Positions 25,929 to 35,452 of a stretch of 64,000 bases of DNA are shown here, piece by piece. The notes below the pieces were generated by a model. The model made no database searches, was not told the DNA's origin, and saw nothing but the letters and a program-made list of their open reading frames with translations. How positions within the stretch are numbered: position 1 is the stretch's first letter; every line of letters starts with the position of its first letter. The DNA is taken from positions 4,209,001 to 4,273,000 of the forward strand of contig NZ_CP147518.1 of NCBI RefSeq assembly GCF_037201965.1, in the 5' to 3' direction. This stretch comes from Spirosoma sp. SC4-14. GTDB lineage: Bacteria > Bacteroidota > Bacteroidia > Cytophagales > Spirosomataceae. The position numbers were made by a program, and so were the translations under genes.

Positions 25929-27360
25929 CCATTTCCCGCATTTCGGCTTTAGGCGTATCGCAGGTTGGGCAGGTGTAGTCGGACGGTAATTTCTGAAATG
26001 GCGTTCCGGCCGGTATATCGTTTAGCGAATCGCCATACTGCTCATCATATACGGTAAAGCAGTGCGGACACTGAAGCACCCGCACCGGTAGCTCGGTAGT
26101 CACCTCGGTCTTCTCTGGCTCCAGACGTACAACGTCGGCACCTTCCTGCAAACGTCGGGTACTGAACTGGCGGCATAAACGGTTGATCTGATTCGGTACA
26201 TGAAGTTTAAACAACCCCTTTTCGAACAGATGATAAGTCCGGCTATTGGGGTTAAAATTTTCCGTATAGTACACATCATACACACTCAGTAGTGCCAGTT
26301 GTCCGATCTGAAGCAACGGCCGCTGCCGAATCAGCACCGATCCAAAGACTTCCGATTTTGGTCGTGTCTGAATACCAAAGCAAAGGCCAAACGTGCGGGT
26401 ATCGTTTTTCTCAAAATTGCGGATGATGTAGTTTTTCAGTCGGGTTCCTTCGTCGGTATGATCTTCCGTTTGCCAGGCCAGTTCATTGGCGGCATGCCGA
26501 ACATTAATACTGTGCTTTCCTAATACATACGACCAGGCCACACGATCTTTCTCTCCGATTCCTTTGATAATGAGCGACTTCCATGGCGTTACACACAATT
26601 CACCAATGCGGGTCTTAAGGCAAAGCGCGCACACATCGAGCAGAAACGCAATCGAAAATTGCTCGTCGCGACGGTATAATCCCAGCCACGACCGCTGACC
26701 ATAGCGATTGAATCCTTCGTAGTACGGCAACGAAAATTCTGGCAACTCGACCTCCTGCCTGGCGGGTTGGGTAATAAACCTCCGGTTGGTAGCGACGGCC
26801 CGATAAAGCTCATCTTCCTGCTGCACATCGGCCATTACCTCTTCAACGGCTTTAGCCAGCCGCCCAACATCGTTGGTATAAATCAGCTCTGGCCATCGAA
26901 AAAGCGTGTTGCTTTGTTTCGGACGAATATATAAATACCAGAAATGCGGTTCGGGGGAAGCAATAAAGTTGAGATTTCCGGTAAAAAAGGGGGTAAAACT
27001 CTGATTCGAGTCGGACAGGTTCACCTTTAGCCGGGGCTGATAATCGAACTGGTCGAGCACAGTGTGGTATTCACTCTCGCGCAGCCAGGCACCCGTCCGA
27101 AACACATCTTCACCACAATACGAACTGATAATATTCGGAAACTGGTCGGTATTGACCTCGTAAGCAATCTGGTGTGCTTTCAGGTCTTTTTCCAGAAACC
27201 GCATATCTTCATAATGAACCGTCATGAGCAACTGCTGACGTGCGCCAAACCGCACCGTCCGTACACCCGCATCGTAAGCCAGCGACAGCACCTGCTGCAA
27301 TGCCCCCGGCGCAACAATACCGGCAGGCACGTTGATTTTTAGGGTATAATAATCACGCAC
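25903..27360 (-). CDS. Nitrite/sulfite reductase-like protein with C-terminal rubredoxin
   Basis: A 485-residue two-part protein. Residues 1-420 resemble the ferredoxin-like half domains of siroheme nitrite/sulfite reductases (GVRTVRFGARQQLLM, and GELCVTPWKSLIIKGI, which matches the TPWQN motif). However, the paired cluster cysteines (C-x5-C ... C-x3-C) of true siroheme reductases are not seen. Residues about 428-475 are a rubredoxin: CPHC and CPTC knuckles that bind one iron, with YDEQYGDSLNDIPAGTPF between them. It is the last gene of the minus-strand nitrate operon. I infer an electron-transfer partner of nitrate or nitrite reduction, not a second catalytic reductase. The start is GTG at 27360. 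Confidence 0.8.
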   Translation of the reverse strand: MRDYYTLKINVPAGIVAPGALQQVLSLAYDAGVRTVRFGARQQLLMTVHYEDMRFLEKDLKAHQIAYEVNTDQFPNIISSYCGEDVFRTGAWLRESEYHTVLDQFDYQPRLKVNLSDSNQSFTPFFTGNLNFIASPEPHFWYLYIRPKQSNTLFRWPELIYTNDVGRLAKAVEEVMADVQQEDELYRAVATNRRFITQPARQEVELPEFSLPYYEGFNRYGQRSWLGLYRRDEQFSIAFLLDVCALCLKTRIGELCVTPWKSLIIKGIGEKDRVAWSYVLGKHSINVRHAANELAWQTEDHTDEGTRLKNYIIRNFEKNDTRTFGLCFGIQTRPKSEVFGSVLIRQRPLLQIGQLALLSVYDVYYTENFNPNSRTYHLFEKGLFKLHVPNQINRLCRQFSTRRLQEGADVVRLEPEKTEVTTELPVRVLQCPHCFTVYDEQYGDSLNDIPAGTPFQKLPSDYTCPTCDTPKAEMREMEMEHRVQS

Positions 27361-27368
27361 GAAATTTT

Positions 27369-27475
<107 letters not shown>

Positions 27476-27495
<20 letters not shown>

Positions 27496-30400
27496 CCAAC
27501 GACTTTGCATCCAAAATGCTACGTACTTCCGGGCGGCAGGAACCACAGCCCGTTCCGGCACCGGTTTGCTGGCATAGTTTCTGGAAATCGGTACAACCGG
27601 CCGCAATGGCTTTCTCCAGGTTCCCCTGCCCTACTGAATTACAGGAACAAACCAGTTTACCCGCCACCGGGTCTACTTTTTTGTTGGCCCGAAGGAGTTG
27701 AAGACGCTTATCCGACAATTCGATGCCGTTGGCAATCAGTTCCCGAAACTCCTGAAACTCGTTTTTATCGCCAACCAGAATAGCCCCCACCAGTTTATCG
27801 CCCTGAACAATGCATTTTTTATAGTAGCGTTTGGCTTTGTCGACAAAAATAATCTCTTCATATCCCACGCCACCAGTCGGTATTTCGGCCAAGCCAAGAC
27901 TACACAGATGCAGTCCTTCCATTTTCAGAATGTTTATGGACAAGCTACCCCGGTACGGTTGCGAAATATCGCCAGCAATAAAGCGGGCGGCCGTTTCGGC
28001 CTGCTGTTCGGCGGCTAGTGTAATACCCCACATTTGCCCATTCCATTGCGCGAGTTCGCCAGCGGCAAAAATAGCGGGATCGGAGGTTTGCAGATAATCG
28101 TTCACCACTACTCCCCGATTGCAGGTCAGGCCAGACTCCTGGGCCAGCCCAGTATTGGGTACTGTACCAATGGCCATTACAACAACCTGACACGGGAGCT
28201 TGAGGCCCGAATTTAACTGTACGCCTTCCAGTTGTTCGGTTCCGATAAACGTCTGTACTTCTTCATTGAAATACATATCGATACCCCGATCCAACAGTTC
28301 GAGGTAAAGTAGTTCGCTGGCGAGTGGATCGAGCTGCCGTTCCATAAACCGCCCTCCCCGCTGAATGACCGTAACCCGCACCCCGATTTGCCGAAGCGAA
28401 GCAGCCAGTTCCAGCCCCAGCAACCCTCCACCCACAATCACAGCCTGGGGTTCGGCTTGCTCGTCGGACGGTTTCAGAAACGGCATCAGCGCATCGGCAT
28501 CGAGCCGCGACCGCATATTAAAAATACCGGGCAACCGCGGTACTCCTTTCGGCATAAAGGCCCGGCTGCCGGTTCCCAGCAAGAGTTTGTCGTAACTGTG
28601 CTCGATGCCATTGCTGTCGATCACAACGTTGGCTTTCCGGTCAATGTGTTCGATGCTGACGCCTTTATGAACTATGATATTGGCCTCACCAAACTGGTCT
28701 TCCCGCAGTTTCACCAGTTGTTCCCACGACTGTTCACCACTGATGTAGTCGGGCAACAATACTCGATTATAGAAGGGGTATATTTCGCTGGAGAAAACGT
28801 GAATTTCGTCGGTGCTATTCAATGCCCGATACGCATTGATGAAGCCCAAACCAGCCGATCCGGCACCAATGACAATGATTTTCTCCACCGGTTTACGGTA
28901 CACTTCCACGTCAACGGCCGCAAACTTAAAATCGGGTTCTTTCGACCGCGGATCGACCAGCGAATTAGTCAAATTGTTGGCTCGATTAAGATTGCTTTGC
29001 AGCATTTTTCCCCAGTGCATCGGCAGAAAACATAACCCGGGTCGAACATCATCCGTTACCTGTGCCTTCACTCGCACTTCGCCCCGACGACCGCGCACAA
29101 TCACCAGTTGTCCATCGCGAATGCCCCGCTCCTGAGCATCGGCCGGATGGATGTGCAGCAAGGGTTGTGGGCTATGCTGGTTCAGCTTCCCTACCCGACC
29201 GGTTTTGGTCATCGTATGCCACTGGTCGCGAATACGGCCCGTGGTCAGCACCAGCGGAAAATCCTCGTCGGTAGGTTCTGATGCATTACCATCGGGCACG
29301 GCATGAATCTGTGCCCGCCGATTGGCGGTATAAAACTGATGGTCGGTAAACAACCGCTTTGTGCCGGTGGGCGTATTGTTACCAGTTGCTGTTTGCGGCT
29401 CCTGGTTCGCCGGAAAAGGCCATTGAATGGTTCGTTTCTGCTTCAGCAGCTCGTAGCTAACACCCGTTACATCGACGTTTGTACCGGCCGTAAGCTGCGT
29501 ATACTCCTGATAAACCTCAGCCGAGCGGGTATAGTTGAACGAATCACCAAAGCCCATTTTCCGGGCAAAACGCCAGATAATTTCAGCATCGGGCAGGGCT
29601 TCGCCGGGTGCGTCGAGCACCTTAGGCAGATAGGCAATCCGGCGTTCGGCATTGGTCATGGTTCCTTCTTTTTCGAGCCAGGCCGCTGCGGGCAACACCA
29701 CATCGGCAAAAGGCACCGTATCGGCTCGGTTCGACACATCCTGAACTACCACAAACCGGGCCTTTTTCAATGCTTTTTCAGCCGCATTGGCATCGGGCAT
29801 ACTCACCATTGGATTGGTATTGATAATCCAGATGGCTTTTAGTTTGTCGCTGGCTAAGGCGTCAACCAGTTCCGTTGCCGTCAGGCCGGGCTTATCAGCA
29901 ATTTTCACCGGCCCCTGCCAGAACGCTTCGACCTCAGCCCGGTGAACTGCATTCGTCACGTCGCGATGGGCAGGCAAACTATTGGCCAGTCCCCCCACCT
30001 CACGTCCACCCATTGCATTGGGCTGGCCCGTGAGCGAAAAGGGCCCATTGCCGGGTTTACCGATCCGCCCCGTAATCAGGTGCAGATTGATCAGCGACAG
30101 GTTTTTATTGACACCAATCACCGATTGATTCAGGCCCATTGTCCAGAGTGACAGAAACCCTTTTGACTGGCCAATCCAGTTTGCCGCCTGAACGATAGCA
30201 TTAGTGCTGATGCCACAGCATTCGGCGGCTTCAGATAGCGACCGTTGCAACACCTGCTCCCGATAAGCACTAAACCCGTCGGCATGATTGGTGATAAATT
30301 CGTTGTCGATCAAGTCATTTTCGATCAATAACCGACCAATGGCATTATTCAACACAATATCGGTGCCGGGGCGAATGGGCAGATGCAGATCAGCCGACCG

Positions 30401-31021
30401 CGCCGTATCGGTTCGACGCGGATCGACACAGATGATTTTTACGTACGGATTAGCCGCTTTATGCGCTTCGATGCGACGCCACAGAATTGGATGACACCAG
30501 GCCGGGTTGGCTCCCTGCACATAAAAGACGTCGGCCTCCTCAATATCGTCATAACAAACCGGCACCGAATCTTCGCCCAGCGACAGTTTATACCCTACTA
30601 CTGCCGAACTCATGCACAACCGCGAGTTGGTATCGATATTGTTGGAGCCAATAAATCCTTTGATCAGCTTATTAACCAGATAATATTCCTCCGTCAAACA
30701 CTGCCCCGACACATAAAACGCAACGGAATCAGGACCGTATTTCTGAATTAACGTTTTAAAAACAGCCGCCGTTCGCTCCAGAGCTGTATCCCAACTCACC
30801 CGCTGCCTGGGCATCGACCGGTTGAGCCGCATCTGCGGATAGAGCAACCGATCCGACTGGTCGATAACCGTGTAGTGCAGATTCATCCCCTTCGAGCATA
30901 GCATTCCCCGATTTGACGGATGCTGCTTATCGCCCTCGACGGTCAATAGCCCATTCAGCTCCCGTTTGACGACGATACCACAGCCAACACCACAATAGCA
31001 ACAGGTCGTTTGATGAGTCAT
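27476..31021 (-). CDS. nasA: Assimilatory nitrate reductase fused to NirB-like FAD and BFD domains
   Basis: An 1181-residue fusion. Residues 1-60 bind a 4Fe-4S cluster (C7, C10, C14, C42). Residues 60-500 are the molybdopterin oxidoreductase core, and about 590-700 the dinucleotide-binding domain (PLVLTTGRIRDQWHTMT, WGKMLQSNLNRANNL). Residues 715-1050 are a pyridine-nucleotide FAD oxidoreductase (KIIVIGAGSAGLGFINAY). The C-terminus is a BFD-like 2Fe-2S domain (LVCSCNSVG ... GCGSCRPEV). It should reduce nitrate to nitrite in the cytoplasm using NAD(P)H, with the electron-transfer subunit (NasB in Klebsiella) built in. It follows the NarK transporter in the operon. The last codons overlap a repeat arm. 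Confidence 0.93.
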
Positions 31022-31032
31022 AAGGTTTGTGT

Positions 31033-31126
31033 TTTTTTAGTGAAGAGTGTAGACTGAAAAGTGAAGAATAGCTCCGCACCAGTTAAATTATTCTTCACTT
31101 TTCAGTCTACACTCTTCACTAAAAAA
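31033..31126. repeat. Perfect 38-bp inverted repeat between narK-like and nasA genes
   Basis: Arms 31033-31070 and 31089-31126 are exactly complementary and built from words such as AGTGAAGAGTGTAG and AAAGTGAAGAA. The 18-nt loop begins GCTCCGC, the same box seen in or next to the loops at 38415, 46564, 47741 and 51061. It fills most of the 120-bp gap. Minus-strand transcripts leave it with TTTTTT, so partial termination is possible. Confidence 0.9.
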
Positions 31127-31141
31127 CTCTTTACTAAAAAA

Positions 31142-32443
31142 TTAAGCAGTTTGTAATTCGGCTTCGGCGGGTTCGGATACGGTAGCTTTACCGAAGTTGA
31201 CCAGGAATAAAATCAGTCCGACAACGGCAACGGTAACGCCGATATAGAAAAATGCCTGTCCGTAGCTGATCGACTGCGATTTGAAGAGGAAACCCATCAG
31301 CATTCCGCCGACATTACCACCTGCGCCAACAATCCCGGAAATAAGACCAACCGCTTTCGGATTGACAAAAGGCACGATAGCATAGGTACCTCCATTCGAC
31401 ATTTTCAGGAACAGCGCAAATGTCAGCATCGACATAATAGCCAGCGGCAGATTACCCGCTTGAGCGAACAGGATAATCCCAACACCTTCCAGCAGCAACA
31501 GACCCGCCAGTAGCACACCTTTACCCCGCATACCATAGTTATTACCTACTTTATCGGCTACTATACCACCAAGCGCACGGGCAAAAATGTTCATAAACCC
31601 GAACAGCATGGCCCAGAACCCGGCTTCGGTTTCATCCATTTTAAAGTTGTCGAAAAAGTACAGCGCAGCTACACCATCAAAGGTGATTTCCATACCGAAG
31701 CAGCACCCGTAGGCCAGTGCCAGCGCCCATACCCGAATGTCGGCGCAGGCTTCCCAAAAACTCACCTTATCTTTTGGGTGAGCTGAACGCTCTATTTCGT
31801 CGAAGTTACCGTTGGGTGTGTCGGTCGTATATCGGTAGTACAAAACCGCCATGACCAGCATCATAACACCGGGCACAATCATAGCCAGCCGCCAGGCTTC
31901 GGGTTTCGTATAGCCAAAACCCACAATCGTTGCCATAATAACCGGCATAGCTAACTGAGTAATCCCTCCGCCCAGATTACCCCAGCCCCCCGTGAGGGCA
32001 TTGGCCGTTCCCTTCACGTTAGGCGCAAACATCATGGAGGTATGATATTGAGTGATCACAAACGATGCTCCAATGGTACCGATAGCCAACCGAAACAACA
32101 GGAACGTGGTGTAATCGTGAGCCAGTCCTACGAGCATTACGGGTAGCGAACCCAACACCAGCAATGCGGTGTAGGTTTTGCGCGGCCCCCAGGTATCACA
32201 CAGCTTACCAACCAGCAGTCGGGCAAAGATTGTGGCCGAAACAGCAGCTATGATGATATTACCTACCTGCGGTTTAGTTAGCCCCAGATCGGCCCGAACG
32301 GCGGGCATGAGCGGGGCCAGGCCGAACCATCCAAAGAAGCAGACAAAAAAGGTTAGCCAGGTGATGTGAAACGTTCGCATCTGAACACCTTTGAGGCTGA
32401 AAATAGTCAGTTTATCTAATGGCTTGTTGGCGACTGCGTTCAT
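31142..32443 (-). CDS. Nitrate/nitrite MFS transporter, NarK/NrtP type
   Basis: A 433-residue inner-membrane transporter of the nitrate-nitrite porter family with 12 predicted helices. Both nitrate-signature glycine stretches are visible: GGWGNLGGGITQLAMP in the first half and GIVGAGGNVGGMLMGF in the second. An N-terminal cytoplasmic tail of about 20 residues precedes helix 1. It should bring nitrate into the cytoplasm for the fused nitrate reductase encoded directly downstream. The upstream gene encodes an outer-membrane porin, so the operon covers both membranes. Confidence 0.93.
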   Translation of the reverse strand: MNAVANKPLDKLTIFSLKGVQMRTFHITWLTFFVCFFGWFGLAPLMPAVRADLGLTKPQVGNIIIAAVSATIFARLLVGKLCDTWGPRKTYTALLVLGSLPVMLVGLAHDYTTFLLFRLAIGTIGASFVITQYHTSMMFAPNVKGTANALTGGWGNLGGGITQLAMPVIMATIVGFGYTKPEAWRLAMIVPGVMMLVMAVLYYRYTTDTPNGNFDEIERSAHPKDKVSFWEACADIRVWALALAYGCCFGMEITFDGVAALYFFDNFKMDETEAGFWAMLFGFMNIFARALGGIVADKVGNNYGMRGKGVLLAGLLLLEGVGIILFAQAGNLPLAIMSMLTFALFLKMSNGGTYAIVPFVNPKAVGLISGIVGAGGNVGGMLMGFLFKSQSISYGQAFFYIGVTVAVVGLILFLVNFGKATVSEPAEAELQTA

Positions 32444-32541
32444 GGTTCAATTTTTGTTTTAGCGTGAAATGAGGTAATTGGGTTGATTTAAATCGCCAGA
32501 GTAGGGATAGACCTCCGGCGAATTTTCTGGAATACAGGGTC

Positions 32542-34080
32542 TTATTTGCCAGCCTTCTTAGCGAAGAAATCCGGGCGGATATTGATCATCAGATAGCCCC
32601 AGGTCCCCACCTTATCGTTCTGGTTCATGGTTCCCTGTTTGGCATATTCGAGCGTATTGGTCCCATTCATAATGGCATAACCGGCTTCGAGTGTCGTAAA
32701 CTGGTTCAGACTGTAAGTTGCCGTCAGGTCGTATTCCATACCAAGTTTTGGGCTTAACACCGATCCGGCTGGCGCATCGGGCATCTTGTTGTATGTAGTA
32801 GCAGCCAATGCCAGATAGTGCGTATCGAAGGAAGCAGAAAGCCGTTTTCCAGCATACTTGACTTTCAGAAAAGCATCCTTCAATCCACCCGTCGGGGAGC
32901 CAGTTCCGGCATAGAAGTAATCCATAAGCCCCCAGAATTTGTGCGGTGTACCATAGAGCGGATCGAAACGACTCGTTTGTCCAGTCTGCGCAGTGGCAGC
33001 GTTGGTTCCCGACAGTACCTCATAGCCCGGCCCAAAGCTCAAAGGCCCTTTCTGAAGCATAAGGTTAGCACCAAAGTGATAGGCCTTTTTGATTTGGAGC
33101 CCGTCGCGGTCGTTACCGCCCTGACCATAGGCAAAAGCCTGCCATGCTACCTTTCCGGCTTTTCCCGTCAGCATAGCGCCATACGTTATTCGCGAATTTA
33201 CGCCCGACACATCATAACGGCGGCCATATACGTAGCCCGTCGTGATGGTACCAATCGAGTCGGTCCGGTATTTCTGAAAGTCGTCTTTGAAAAACAAGGC
33301 CGAGAGCTTAGTTTGCCGGGATGCTAAACGGCCAAACGTACGGGTGACATACAGCATCTGAAACGACTTGAATTGCTGATTTTGCCCATTGGTACTTACT
33401 GCATTGGCCACCACTGGAGCGCCCCCTTTTCCATTGGTGGGAAGAAACCCGGCCGGAATCGTCAGGCTAACATTCCGGGTCGATAGCGCCGAGGCTGGCA
33501 CATTAGCAGGTGTATAATAGGTACCGGTTACGCCAAAGGCATCGGTATTCTGGTTAAAGCCAACCCCTACATCTACAGCCCACCCTTTGTGCTGGGCTTT
33601 TAGCAGTGCGGCATCGAACCGGCGAGCCTGCTGAAGCCAGTCCAGATTGCCGATCAGCCGCGAATCGTCATAAACCATTTCCTGCCGACCAATTTTCAGC
33701 GACAGAAAGTCGATTGGCCTGAATTTTATGGTTGTATCGGCCCGGTTAATCAGTGCAATATCGGCCCAGGCTTCATGAACCATCAGCCGATTGCCATCGG
33801 TGCTCGAAATCGTGGAAGCATCCTGCCCCCATACGCGAACATCCTGAACAGCCAGGTTAAACGTGATCCGGTCCCATTTGTAACCAAATGTCAGCCGGGC
33901 ACGTTGCGAGGTAAAAGCAGCCATTGGCTTATCTTTTAGGGGCAAATTGCCAACGCCATGCCGAAGTTCGGTACGGGTGCGGAGCTGACCAACCAGCGAG
34001 ATCTGCGCATGGAGTTGCCCAAAAAAGCCCAATAGTAATGCAACCAAAAGCGAAAATCGCGTAAGGAAAGGTTTCATCAT
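32542..34080 (-). CDS. Alginate-export-family outer-membrane porin in the nitrate operon
   Basis: A 512-residue outer-membrane beta-barrel with a signal peptide (MMKPFLTRFSLLVALLLGFFGQLHAQ). The body matches the alginate_export/AlgE-like porin family: LTFGYKWDRITFNLAVQDVR, KIGRQEMVYDDSRLIGNLDW and regular amphipathic strands, ending with a C-terminal segment rich in aromatic residues. In this position, between sumT and the NarK gene, I infer a role as a diffusion channel for nitrate or nitrite rather than for alginate. I chose the ATG at 34080; the frame is open to 34152, but that extension spoils the signal peptide. The 98-bp gap before narK holds no obvious signal. Confidence 0.82.
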   Translation of the reverse strand: MMKPFLTRFSLLVALLLGFFGQLHAQISLVGQLRTRTELRHGVGNLPLKDKPMAAFTSQRARLTFGYKWDRITFNLAVQDVRVWGQDASTISSTDGNRLMVHEAWADIALINRADTTIKFRPIDFLSLKIGRQEMVYDDSRLIGNLDWLQQARRFDAALLKAQHKGWAVDVGVGFNQNTDAFGVTGTYYTPANVPASALSTRNVSLTIPAGFLPTNGKGGAPVVANAVSTNGQNQQFKSFQMLYVTRTFGRLASRQTKLSALFFKDDFQKYRTDSIGTITTGYVYGRRYDVSGVNSRITYGAMLTGKAGKVAWQAFAYGQGGNDRDGLQIKKAYHFGANLMLQKGPLSFGPGYEVLSGTNAATAQTGQTSRFDPLYGTPHKFWGLMDYFYAGTGSPTGGLKDAFLKVKYAGKRLSASFDTHYLALAATTYNKMPDAPAGSVLSPKLGMEYDLTATYSLNQFTTLEAGYAIMNGTNTLEYAKQGTMNQNDKVGTWGYLMINIRPDFFAKKAGK

Positions 34081-34306
34081 GAAACGGATTAAATCAAGAA
34101 AATGAATCGTATAGACGCGCAGTAGACCTAACCACCGGGAGGTGATCGACATCAGTCAGTTAGCAACGAAAGAAGCGAAGGCCGGGGCCCGGCAAAGCGG
34201 TGTTTTTATTAACCCGCACCCCAGAAGCGAAGAAAGCCGGTTTGCTTTACGAATTTTTTTTCATTTTCTTTGATGCGTTTGTGTTATACATAGACAACCC
34301 TGTTTG
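34081..34306. other. Unassigned region upstream of the porin gene
   Basis: This is the larger part of a 334-bp gene-free gap. It holds a short GC-rich dyad (GCCGG GGC CCGGC, 34181-34193) and the word AGAAGCGAAG twice (34171, 34223). It must carry the porin leader on the minus strand. A plus-strand terminator follows at 34307, although no plus-strand gene is visible. Confidence 0.4.
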
Positions 34307-34346
34307 GCCGATCCAAAGGTGCCCCCACACCGGATCGGCTTTTTTT
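34307..34346 (+). terminator. Strong plus-strand intrinsic terminator with no plus-strand gene
   Basis: GCCGATCC, a bulge, GGTG CCCCCA CACC, then GGATCGGC and seven T residues. This is a textbook intrinsic terminator for plus-strand RNA, yet all neighbouring genes are on the minus strand. A small RNA ending here is possible. Confidence 0.75.
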
Positions 34347-34415
34347 GTTTACAGTTTTCGGTGCGCTGCTTTTCCAGGACAGTTGCAGATAGGTGAAGCA
34401 CCATAAACTGTAAAC
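34347..34415. repeat. GTTTACAGT-arm inverted repeat with 39-nt loop (element E)
   Basis: Arms 34347-34361 and 34401-34415 match at 13 of 15 positions. The 39-nt loop (34362-34400) begins TGCGCTGCT and matches loop A (38415-38453) at 25 of 39 positions. The right arm reaches the sumT stop codon. Confidence 0.7.
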
Positions 34416-35173
34416 TAACTACACCATCCGGCCGTCTGAAGACAAACGGACAGATACGACTGATGAAGCGCCACGACGTCCCCGATGATCAGCACAGCGG
34501 GCGCCCCCACGCCCTGCTCTGCTGCTAATTCGGGAATATTCCAGACCTGGCCCACCACGCACTGCTCATCGGTACGTGTACCGTTTTGCACAACTGCCAT
34601 CGGCAAATGACCGCGTCCGGCCTCGCAATAGAGTGTGCATATCTCCTGTAATTTACTCATGCCCATTAACACAACAACCGTCGCTTTCGACTGAACTGCC
34701 AGCCGCAGATCATCGGAAAGAGTACCATTACGGGTTGTGCCGGTAATTACCCAAAAACTTTCGCTTACCCCCCGGCTCGTTACGGGAATTCCCTGCGATG
34801 CAGGTACGGCAATGCTGCTCGATACCCCCGGTATCACTTCGCACGGAATGCCGTACTGCCGGGCATACTCAAACTCGTCAAAGCCACGCCCAAAAACGTA
34901 GGAATCTCCTCCCTTAAGCCGTACAACATGCCCGTTTTCCAGTGCCATGCGTACAATCAGCGCGTTGATCTCAGCCTGCGTATACGACAGTTTTCCGGCT
35001 CGTTTGCCAACATACAATTTAACCGATTGCTCTGGAGCGAACTCCAATAACGCATCATTGGCCAGATCGTCATACAGCACCACATCGGCCTGGCGCAAGG
35101 CTCGCATACCTTTTATGGTAATTAATTCAGCATCGCCGGGACCCGCCCCCACAAGTGTAAGCTTTGGCTGCAT
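34415..35173 (-). CDS. cobA: Uroporphyrinogen-III C-methyltransferase (SumT)
   Basis: A 252-residue SAM-dependent enzyme that methylates uroporphyrinogen III at C-2 and C-7 to give precorrin-2, the precursor of siroheme. Family motifs are clear: LVGAGPGDAELITIKGMRAL at the N-terminus, VRLKGGDSYVFGRGFDE, and EVIPGVSSSIAVPASQGIPVTSRG. It is a single-domain SumT without the CysG oxidase/chelatase domain, so those steps must be encoded elsewhere. As first gene of the minus-strand nitrate operon, divergent from nirB, it supplies siroheme to NirB. Start is the ATG at 35173. Confidence 0.95.
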   Translation of the reverse strand: MQPKLTLVGAGPGDAELITIKGMRALRQADVVLYDDLANDALLEFAPEQSVKLYVGKRAGKLSYTQAEINALIVRMALENGHVVRLKGGDSYVFGRGFDEFEYARQYGIPCEVIPGVSSSIAVPASQGIPVTSRGVSESFWVITGTTRNGTLSDDLRLAVQSKATVVVLMGMSKLQEICTLYCEAGRGHLPMAVVQNGTRTDEQCVVGQVWNIPELAAEQGVGAPAVLIIGDVVALHQSYLSVCLQTAGWCS

Positions 35174-35452
35174 CTGCCTTTCAGTTTAAGTGTCAAATAG
35201 TAGTATTATACTATTTATAATGATTTTCCACTATTCACAATTTATAGCCCAAAAGTAGGTATCAAATTCTTAAAAACAAGCTTTTAACCAAAAAATAAGT
35301 TTAAGTTTTAACTACTTACAGAATATTTCAATAGGATTTACTAAAAATAGGTTCTACTTTTGACTTGACCTTATATGGGGATAGAAGGTCAATTTATTAG
35401 ATAAATACAATAACAAAACAGGGTTTTCATATTATTATAGTTACAATTAACT
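35174..35452. promoter_or_regulatory. Divergent nitrate-cluster control region with two dyads
   Basis: The 279-bp AT-rich gap between cobA and nirB has two clear inverted repeats. At 35196-35215 AATAGTA and TACTATT flank 6 bp, 23 bp before the cobA start. At 35365-35392 TTGACCTT and AAGGTCAA flank 12 bp, about 60 bp before nirB. They are candidate operators for the NarL-like regulator of the cluster or for a global nitrogen or redox regulator. Confidence 0.5.

Noticed and set aside
28388..29035. 215-codon plus-strand open frame
   Set aside because: It is antisense to the FAD module of the nitrate reductase fusion, with no domain and no start context.
34200..34406. 68-codon plus-strand open frame in the sumT-porin gap
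   Set aside because: It runs through the terminator hairpin and into the element E arm, so it is not a plausible small protein. A non-coding RNA remains possible.
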